DNA of 64,000 bases from Nodosilinea sp. PGN35 (lineage in GTDB: Bacteria > Cyanobacteriota > Cyanobacteriia > Phormidesmidales > Phormidesmidaceae): NCBI RefSeq assembly GCF_029109325.1, contig NZ_JAQKQJ010000021.1:407389-471388 (forward strand), written 5' to 3'. The notes beneath the pieces were generated by a model. That model searched no databases, was not told the origin of the DNA, and saw only the letters and a list, made by a program, of their open reading frames with translations. Made by a program: the position numbers and the translations under genes. Position 1 is the stretch's first letter; each line of letters starts with the position of its first letter. Below are positions 59,401-64,000 of this stretch, piece by piece.

Positions 59401-59483
59401 GGCAGCAGCAGCACCAGCAGAGCAACCCCTAGGGTCAGCAGCAGCAATTTTTCGAAGCGACGAGATCGTAAAAGAGACATCAT
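56460..59483 (-). CDS. Large membrane-anchored hydrolase-like protein carrying an in-frame MITE
   Basis: 1007 codons. Two N-terminal helices (LLLLTLGVALLVLLLPLLVPLV; IDLVGMGLIALLVTVLLMPLEAL) lead to an alpha/beta-hydrolase-like region with HYVVYLDGIGQSTFDYLPDVEGFLDEL and the nucleophile-elbow form LIGFSGGGQISMGA, then DQDKIERLGP and NLGPVGHQVPGG (possible Asp and His). The C-terminal ~550 residues (HVYGGIGGNQTEP, MHWSRYMGDRQFGW) are not recognised. Codons ~559-592 (ALASLVRTISLGTFKRLNVPGIAECPNSIDHG) translate a family D element. Removing 102 bp restores AAANPEPFRVVHF in frame. It overlaps the upstream membrane-protein gene by 4 bases. Confidence 0.85.
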   Translation of the reverse strand: MMSLLRSRRFEKLLLLTLGVALLVLLLPLLVPLVQAALAAMTITARLVIDLVGMGLIALLVTVLLMPLEALGWWAGWYGDPIQATAENLGSLQKQMASDTPPSHYVVYLDGIGQSTFDYLPDVEGFLDELARGLPDDIQIIRGLMPYSPVNRPLTSEERPFAWFWNWVNRLQFSQKGSLLAFLINLRNVFVVWVSADQRYGPIYNRGTAQVIYNSLINHGYQPGSGVPITLIGFSGGGQISMGAAPYLKAVLPDPINLISIAGVFSGNNNVLKLEHIYHLVGDQDKIERLGPIFFPKRWTLAALSYWNRSKHLGKVSLINLGPVGHQVPGGVMDPDRLLPDGRTALQQTVQWVVDILQGTAPLQDLQPAHISSNLERYRQAPFNRSECYPIQTSMPADRYQPIAPWMGRLLLPQPDQRQPQTISFEIHHAPEKYAHLLGTVVSLGWREDANVKAYWQQVTKDVYFSPQAAYNSQRGGVYPTRLNHWQRVNPLESLAGAHPDDDMVVALPEPVQVEPSAANPLASHYPVTLRIAHEPIQITGLYYGLVKFLGPMDGAAAIALASLVRTISLGTFKRLNVPGIAECPNSIDHGYNPEPFRVVHFSQASGQFDGVREVVWLPPVVANENGTFPFTNEGIEQSPLNETGWYIYGAMGDANQFVVRAIAPRALFQLEPEQAIVGRKPVKTYLKQAAWSQLAEQKGQIGSVQLTYRSDAQAGQCPAWKEGTRALLVHVYGGIGGNQTEPAAQGPVYFGHFSFGVATVVREPLTNELRFDIVYHQIYTQNPDGLVAGTMHWSRYMGDRQFGWIGLRPVADTLIHFAPFTRDYPVKDGQERSPLDVLIRQLEVMAARYRIGDGSGGTYVGPANNCAQDSNQSLYAALQHMARSVRTNPDRSQADIKAWMRQNPDVAKDLQQLEQLGKDLRHHLMPWGSARADWANEATSLGNTLEDDPLKTLGRGLVSWRTMLPRVASNSITECFLCQGATAWMLRTNQLGGDNPDIEPLAPLAF
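57707..57810. mobile_element. MITE-like element, family D, copy 2 (inside coding sequence)
   Basis: 104 bp including TA at each end; ends read inward TATAGCCATGGTCAATTGAG and TATAGCTTTAGCCAGTCTGG, then TTAGGACA. The centre is a GAACGTTCAAAC / GTTTGAACGTTC palindrome. Counting one TA as target duplication, the net insertion is 102 bp, exactly 34 codons. Confidence 0.82.
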
Positions 59484-60151
59484 TTTGGGTGGCCCTGATA
59501 GTTGGCATTACCCTGCAAGCCAGTTTCCAGTAGGGTTTCTATGCCCTGGAGATCGGTCACCAGATGGGTGCCCGCAGTGGTGTTCGACAGCCATTTCCCC
59601 AAGGCTCCAATGGGTCGCCCGACGGTGCGCTGCAAAATTTGCAGGAAGACCCACCCCAGCAGGCCACAAATAAACGATTGCCAGAGGCCAAAGCCAGTGG
59701 ATACGCTGAACCCCTGCACAAAGACCAACAGGGCCCACAGGGCCAGGATGACCTGGATCGGCACCCCCAAATAGGGCAGAGCTATCAAAAAGCTCAACAG
59801 CTGAGGCGCAGTTGCCAGTCCAACGGTGTAGTACACCTCTTGAAAATCAAGCGCCTGCTTAAACAGAAAGCGACTGACCAAAAATGTGCTCCCAATCCAA
59901 AACCCGTAGCTAAAGACAAACAAAATTGCCCCCAGGCAAAGGCTGAGTACAAAGCGTGTGGGTTTGACCCGGTTGACAAACAAAATCAGTCCTTGGCCCA
60001 CGGCTTGGGAAAAGCCGACCAGCAGCAACACCTGAATGGCAATTTGATTGGCGTTGGGCAGGTCTGCCATGACCTGAAAGGATTCGGCATTAAAGGCCAT
60101 GGCACCCTTGACTAGAGACCAAAAATCAGTGGATACCATTTCCCTAACCAA
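59480..60151 (-). CDS. Yip1-like polytopic membrane protein
   Basis: 223 residues with five or six hydrophobic segments: QIAIQVLLLVGFSQAVGQGLILFV, FVLSLCLGAILFVFSYGFWIGSTFL, YYTVGLATAPQLLSFLIALPYLGVPIQVILALWALLVFVQGF and FICGLLGWVFLQIL. The 'ALPYLG.PIQVILALWALL...' end resembles the Yip1 domain of bacterial membrane proteins. It is coupled (4-base overlap) to the 1007-codon hydrolase-like gene, so the two probably act together at the membrane. Function unknown. Confidence 0.8.
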   Translation of the reverse strand: MVREMVSTDFWSLVKGAMAFNAESFQVMADLPNANQIAIQVLLLVGFSQAVGQGLILFVNRVKPTRFVLSLCLGAILFVFSYGFWIGSTFLVSRFLFKQALDFQEVYYTVGLATAPQLLSFLIALPYLGVPIQVILALWALLVFVQGFSVSTGFGLWQSFICGLLGWVFLQILQRTVGRPIGALGKWLSNTTAGTHLVTDLQGIETLLETGLQGNANYQGHPK

Positions 60152-60402
60152 ATGCTTGCTGTACTGGAGCCTAAAAATTGCCGAGGGCGGACTTTTCGTA
60201 CTAGTTTTAAGGAACTAAACCCCAAAAAGAAATATCTGTACAATTGACAGCCATTGCTGGGGCGTAACCCATAGCATTACTCTGGCCAGTTAACCTTTGT
60301 GAGCTTTCCACGCTATAAGATGGCATCTAAAGGTAAAAAAAATGTGTAGTGCCGAAAGCTATCTTTACTTGGGGTCTACAGTCAAAAACCTAAATTTCTT
60401 CA

Positions 60403-60650
60403 ATGACAGGTCATGAGGGTTTTACGTACCTCGCAGACCATAAGCTCAGTGCCCGCGATCTACTGCCCCAACTGCAAGGCCATTGGAAGATTGAAAATCG
60501 CCTCCATTGGGTAAGGGATGTCACCTTTCTCAAAGACGACCCGCCCCCCTACGCAGGGCGGGTTCCGGTGAATTGGCGATCCTCAACCGCTGGCTCATCA
60601 ACCTCTGTCTGCGACACACTGATCCCTTCCTCTCGGCAATGGGTGATGAA
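60403..60650 (+). pseudogene. ISAs1-family transposase C-terminal remnant
   Basis: DLLPQLQGHWKIENRLHWVRDVTFLKDD is the characteristic ISAs1 transposase motif (HW-IEN-LHWV-DV-F-ED, with the last catalytic Glu). It then changes frame near 60555 and continues as ELAILNRWLINLCLRHTDPFLSAMGDE, the usual C-terminal region. The N-terminal two-thirds are missing. Confidence 0.72.
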
Positions 60651-60945
60651 TGTGTGTCTTGCCTGTAAGGCTTGCGATACCGAATACCGAGTTCCTCCAG
60701 GATGGCTGACCACCCGCGATTGCGAAAATTATGAACATTCAGAAACTGCCCCTCGGGTGACGGAAAGACTAAGTCGCTCCGCTTCGCATGGGATGGTCGA
60801 TGAGCGGTCAAGAGCTGCCGAAGCTGTTTATTGATAGGAAACTTCTGCTTCAGTTGCGTTTTGAGCCCATCCTTCAGCACTCGCCCCCGTACAGAATCCA
60901 CCACGGCTTGGCCAAAAATAATGTCATCGGGGGTGATGTGCAGTC
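60640..60945 (-). pseudogene. Tyrosine recombinase (phage integrase) fragment
   Basis: DSVRGRVLKDGLKTQLKQKFPINKQLRQLL, DLVFPSPEGQFLNVHNFRNRGWSAILEELGIRYRKPY resembles the catalytic domain of phage-type integrases up to the point just before the His-x-x-Arg box. The frame then degrades (RQDTHSSPIAE instead of a QTRHTF-like box). No catalytic Tyr. It is bounded by ISAs1 and IS1 sequence. Confidence 0.65.
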
Positions 60946-60972
60946 TTATACTTTGCCAGGGTGGTATCAAAG

Positions 60973-61749
60973 GGCGTTGCTGAATCAAGGGATGAACCTT
61001 GGAGGGACAGAGACATCGTTGAACTTGAGGTAGTGAAGTAACATACGCCTGCAGCGGGGCGTAGCCCCACGAACCGAGTGGGCCAGCATTTTTACGGACT
61101 TGGAATAGCAAAGCGTTTTGCGATGTAGGCGGGCTAGATAGTGCCGTAATCGAGTGTTTTCGCCTTCCACTCGAGTCATGTAAGTTTTGCTGACAATCTG
61201 ATCGCCCTCTGGAATAAAGCTGGGATACACCCTCCACCCGTCTGTGACGTAGACGTAGCACTGCCAACGGGCAACCAGCGTCCAGAGCGGTTGAAATGTC
61301 TCGGCACTATGGTCGCCTAAGACCCAACCCAAAATCCCTTTTCTAAAGTGGTCAACGGCTGTCCACAGCCAAATCTTGTTTTTTTGAGCCCACAAAGGTT
61401 TCCAGTTCGTCGAGTTCGCCAACCTCTGGGTCGTTTCAGGGTCATAGGCATCGGGAAGCAGGTTGCCCACTTGCTCTACCCAAGTAATCACGGTTGTATG
61501 GTGCACCCCCTTAACCCGCTCTATCGCTCGAAACCCGGAGCCATTGACATACATCCTGAGGCATTCGCGTTTCACCTCGTCCAGGTACCCTCGGTGAGGG
61601 TCATAGGCATCGATGAAGTCACGACCGCAGGTTACACAAATGTGGTTTTGTTTACCTTTCCTCTTGCCGTTCTTACGGATATGAGTGGCTCCGCACTCTG
61701 GACATTGCATCGCAGATTACCCTAATTCATCTCTCAATTATGCAAAGCC
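60973..61749 (-). mobile_element. IS1-family insertion sequence
   Basis: 777 bp. Ends read inward GGCGTTGCTGAATCAAGGGA and GGCTTTGCATAATTGAGAGA, both then GATGAA, an imperfect terminal inverted repeat. It encloses the single transposase frame 60985-61710. The size fits IS1. No clear target duplication, so it may be old or rearranged. Confidence 0.72.
60985..61710 (-). pseudogene. IS1 transposase, probably inactive (compensating frameshifts)
   Basis: 241 codons, InsA-InsB type in one frame. A zinc-finger start (MQCPECGATHIRKNGKRKGKQNHICVTCGRDF), helix-turn-helix (GFRAIERVKGVHHTTVITWVEQVG) and the catalytic core (WLWTAVDHFRKGILGWVLGDHSAETFQPLW, YVTDGW, VSKTYMTRVEGENTRLRHYLARLHRKTLCYSKS) are present. 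Between DPETT and KNKIWLW the frame reads QRLANSTNWKPLWAQ, but the neighbouring frame reads PEVGELDELETFVGSK, the expected family sequence with the first catalytic Asp. A one-base loss and a later one-base gain explain this, so the frame stays open but the DDE triad is broken. Confidence 0.8.
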
Positions 61750-61822
61750 AATATTTCATGTTCAGAAACATTAGCGCACCCCTAGGGTCGAAATAATATA
61801 CAGACACCCACGGGAGGGCGGG

Positions 61823-62623
61823 ATGGGCTTACGGGGCAAACGTCAGGTTTGGATCAAAGATGCCACCGTGGCCACCCGGCGCGGGGTGCTGCCCTGGCTG
61901 AGGCGAGCGGCCCCCCACTGCTACACCGATGCCGACCCCTTCAAGGTCATCTCCATTCCCCCGGCGCAGATCACCGCCATGCAGCGGCGCTGGAGCGGGG
62001 CGATCGCCCTTCCCTGGCTCGACACTGGCCCCCTGGGACGGTTCTCTAGCCTGCGGCGGCGCTGGCACGCGGGCCTGGTGCTCGACGGCGACTGGGACCA
62101 GGCGGTGCAATCCTTTGAGGACTACCACCTGTAGCGGGTGCTGTGCGATCGCTACCAGCGGGGCAAAGCCTGGTGCGACATCGACTACATCCAGAGCGCC
62201 TACCGCAAAATTGCCCAGGGGCGGCCCGCCTGGGGCAACCGCTGCCACACCCCCGCAGACGTGGTGGCCCGCTGCGACTACCTCGACCGGCTCTACGATC
62301 GGCTCAAAACCGAGGGCTACTACGCCGACCCCAGCCAGGCCCGGCAGCTCACCCTGCCCTACACCCACTTTTTGGTGAACATTGGCCGCCAGGGCGAGAT
62401 CATCCGCAACAACGACGGCAAGCACCGGATTTTGCTCTCCCGCATTTTGGGGGTGCCGCTACTGGCGGCGAAGGTGTTGGTGCGCCACCGCCAGTGGCAG
62501 GCGGTGCGCGACGCGGTGCGCCGGGGGGACGCCCCGAATCTGGTGGCGCAGTATCGCCACCACCCCGACCTGCAAGATCTGTTGCCCGCCGCCGCCCCGG
62601 CCCAGTCGTTAACATCCCGTTAA
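61823..62623 (+). pseudogene. ParB-like-domain protein interrupted by an in-frame TAG
   Basis: From 61823 the frame reads GLRGKRQVWIKDATVATRRGVLPWLRRAAPHCYTDADPFKVISIPP ... FEDYHL, meets TAG at 62132-62134, and continues in the same frame RVLCDRYQRGKAWCDIDYIQSAYRKIAQG ... INIGRQGEIIRNNDGKHRILLSRILGVPLLAAKVLVRHRQWQAVRD to 62623. The GRQGEIIRNNDGKHRI... block resembles ParB/sulfiredoxin-like domains. A CAG to TAG change would explain the stop. Without it the protein is 266 residues. A downstream restart near 62138 is possible. Function unknown. Confidence 0.6.
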
Positions 62624-62810
62624 TGGTGGTTTGCGACATCGGCGATATGCCCGCCATGGAGCTGGAGCGGATGGAGGAGTTTTTTGCGGTCTATAAGCGC
62701 CTGCCCCAGAGTAGCGATGTGATCGAGCTGCGCGGCTTTGGCGACGCGAGGGAGGCCCAGGCGATGGTGCGTCGGTGCGTCAGGCGATCGACAGCTACCG
62801 GGCGCAGTAG
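62623..62810 (+). pseudogene. 3' fragment of inorganic pyrophosphatase-like gene with 8-bp duplication
   Basis: MVVCDIGDMPAMELERMEEFFAVYKRLPQSSDVIELRGFGDAREAQAMV resembles the C-terminal end of a soluble pyrophosphatase (DI.D.P...L..IE.FF..YK). The direct repeat GGTGCGTC at 62766-62773 and 62774-62781 shifts the frame. Removing one copy gives ...AMVRQAIDSYRAQ and a stop at 62808. The catalytic N-terminal part is absent, so this is a relic. Confidence 0.5.
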
Positions 62811-62971
62811 GGGTTGGTTTGGGCGATCGCACCCACCGGGCAGAGTTTTGGCTGGTGGAGGCGATCGCCCATAAAGCGACTCAGGGCTCAAACCCCAGCA
62901 CTACAAACGACCCGTGACTAACGTTCCGGCTGAGCGGCTGCAAGTAACTTTTGCAACATCACCGTGATCTA

Positions 62972-63088
62972 TCAGCAGTCCGCTCCAGCCGGGTTGTTAG
63001 CTGAAGCATATAAGCATAGACTCCCCACGCTCAATCCGATCGCCGCTGCACCAAGAGCAGCCGCACCAATTGTTTTGACATTAAGCAC
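62972..63088 (-). CDS. Small hydrophobic/exported peptide (38 codons, GTG start)
   Basis: A GTG start at 63088 has a good AAGGAG 7 bases upstream (63096-63101). The product reads LNVKTIGAAALGAAAIGLSVG then SLCLYASANNPAGADC: a short positive start, a ~20-residue Ala/Gly hydrophobic helix and a polar tail with a terminal Cys. It looks like a signal peptide plus tiny mature peptide, or a single-helix membrane peptide. No relatives are recalled. It sits among gene fragments, so expression is uncertain. Confidence 0.5.
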   Translation of the reverse strand: MLNVKTIGAAALGAAAIGLSVGSLCLYASANNPAGADC

Positions 63089-63227
63089 AAAAAATCTCCT
63101 TAACATCTAGAGGATTTAACCCGCGGTAGATGCAAGGTACCGTAATAGACCTATGGAAACCGATTGACACGGAGAATGCAAGCGACTTCATGTTTTCTTC
63201 AAAGACAGCTTTATCACTAAATCGCCA
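63089..63227. other. Spacer, AT-rich
   Basis: Contains the ribosome-binding site of the small peptide and presumably its promoter. Nothing else is seen. Confidence 0.35.
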
Positions 63228-63523
63228 CTAGCGGATTAGGCTTTCTACCCGATCGACCAACACCACAGGCTTAGGCAACCCCCATACATGTAACTCAGCC
63301 CACTGAAATCTCACCCAAGCTACAGGTCGCTCTCTCGGTATCTTGCGAGTTTTGCCATAGATGAACTCACTAGACAGAACTGTGGGAGAACTCTGGATTT
63401 TGGCGCTGACTGTTAAACAGCTTTCATCGATTGATTTTGCATATCTAAATACTTATTGATGACCTCCCTCACTTCAGCGTCAGAATAGGCAGTCACTACC
63501 AGAGGAAGGGGCGATCGCGTCAT
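63228..63523 (-). pseudogene. Frameshifted small gene of unknown family
   Basis: From ATG at 63523: MTRSPLPLVVTAYSDAEVREVINKYL, then one frame over RYAKSIDESCLTVSAKIQSSPTVLSSEFIYGKTRKIPRERPVAWVRFQWAELHVWGLPKPVVLVDRVESLIR to a stop at 63228. Each part alone lacks a start or ends abruptly, and together they make ~95 residues of protein-like composition. Not recognised. Confidence 0.4.
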
Positions 63524-63710
63524 CACTGTGCAACCGCCGTTAGCGAATCTGTCTTTTGAGAAAATCGCTCAATGCATTGATAAATAAAGACGATCGCCTT
63601 TATCTGCAAGTGTAAAAGTTTTCTGCGGAACCAGCTAACAATCTTATTAGAGAGATGGTTTCCACATATTATCCCTAGGAGGGCAGATAGGCAGAAGGCT
63701 TCCGTTCCAG

Positions 63711-63851
63711 ATTCCAGTGATTTTGTTTACTGCAACCGACCTATCAGACGATCAGCTAGAATTGTCCCCTTTCGACCTTGCTGGAGTCATCCTCAAGCCG
63801 TTCAATGTTTTGCATCTTGCCGATGAAATCATTAAGCAGTTGAGGTGGTAA
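63711..63851 (+). pseudogene. Response-regulator receiver 3' remnant
   Basis: IPVILFTATDLSDDQLELSPFDLAGVILKPFNVLHLADEIIKQLRW is the beta4-alpha5 half of a receiver (Thr in LFTA, Lys in ILKPF). No phospho-acceptor half is found upstream; the frame closes near 63640. Probably cut by the mobile-element activity in this region. Confidence 0.6.
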
Positions 63852-63933
63852 TTCCCCAATCTGGAGGCGAATCGTAATTGCTCAACTGGGTTGACGGATA
63901 CCGAGGGATGAGTGTGGGTGGTAAACTTTTGCG

Positions 63934-64000
63934 ATGAAAGACCTGCCGCCCTTAGAAGGCCTCAGTTCTGAGGAGAAAGATGCTCTAATCCAGGAGTTGT
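63934..64000 (+). CDS. IS66-family transposase, N-terminal start only
   Basis: MKDLPPLEGLSSEEKDALIQEL runs off the window edge. This opening is typical of IS66 transposases (TnpC), where it precedes a leucine-zipper-like coiled coil. Whether the rest is intact lies beyond the window. Confidence 0.65.
   Translation, partial: MKDLPPLEGLSSEEKDALIQEL

Noticed and set aside
60530..61267. 245-codon minus-strand frame as one gene
   Set aside because: It is a composite of an integrase fragment, IS1 edge sequence and antisense of the ISAs1 remnant.
62143..62874. 243-codon plus-strand frame as one gene
   Set aside because: Its first half is an out-of-frame shadow of the ParB-like gene; only the pyrophosphatase-like end from 62623 is protein-like.

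Overview
The window is chromosomal DNA from a GC-rich, probably filamentous, Leptolyngbya/Nodosilinea-like cyanobacterium. Evidence: very frequent GCGATCGC (HIP1) octamers, a cyanobacterial phytochrome, a cyanobacterial-type exosortase, an HpsJ-like protein, a DUF1400 hydrolase, and dense short tandem and palindromic intergenic repeats. No rRNA, tRNA or CRISPR array was recognised.

Layout. 1-1788: 3' part of a PAS/GAF/GGDEF diguanylate cyclase. 1839-23391 (minus): a large exopolysaccharide locus. It starts at the Wzm/Wzt-type ABC exporter (22564-23391 and 21060-22316) and runs through eleven glycosyltransferases, a Wzy-like polymerase and a WecA/TagO-like lipid-phosphate sugar transferase; a receiver/histidine-kinase protein sits inside it. 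23590-27043 (plus): divergent Wza-like export protein and Wzz/BY-kinase-like co-polymerase. 27594-29510 (minus): cyanoexosortase and HpsJ-like membrane protein. 29783-35393 (minus): operon of a biliverdin-type phytochrome kinase, an Rcp-like response regulator and a large hybrid kinase. 35993-41305 (plus): YdcF-like protein, two paralogous surface proteins with an exosortase-like C-terminal anchor, and a glycosyltransferase-EAL-receiver fusion. 41525-47307: accessory genes and decayed genes (MFS and MscS remnants, DUF1349 protein, YdcZ pair with divergent MarR, AT-rich oxidoreductase). 47441-53721: heterodimeric ABC exporter, Tat-signal SDR and a REC-winged helix-PAS regulator. 53903-60151 (minus): hydrolase/solute-binding-protein fusion, a 1007-codon membrane-anchored hydrolase-like protein and a Yip1-like membrane protein. 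60403-64000: a graveyard of mobile elements and gene fragments (ISAs1, tyrosine recombinase, IS1, IS66 start, ParB-like, pyrophosphatase and receiver remnants).

How it fits together. The centre of the window reads as one surface-polysaccharide and surface-protein programme. Sugars are built on lipid carriers by the glycosyltransferases and moved out by the Wzm/Wzt and Wza/Wzz-like proteins. Exosortase may process proteins carrying the C-terminal anchor. Light (phytochrome), phosphorelay and c-di-GMP modules (GGDEF at the left edge, degenerate EAL fused to a glycosyltransferase) are interleaved and are plausible inputs.

The most unusual single gene is the glycosyltransferase-EAL-receiver fusion at 38786-41305. 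The most unusual genome-scale feature is a set of at least five short inverted-repeat (MITE-like) families. They repeatedly sit exactly on gene 3' ends and supply stop codons, and one copy lies in frame inside the 1007-codon gene.
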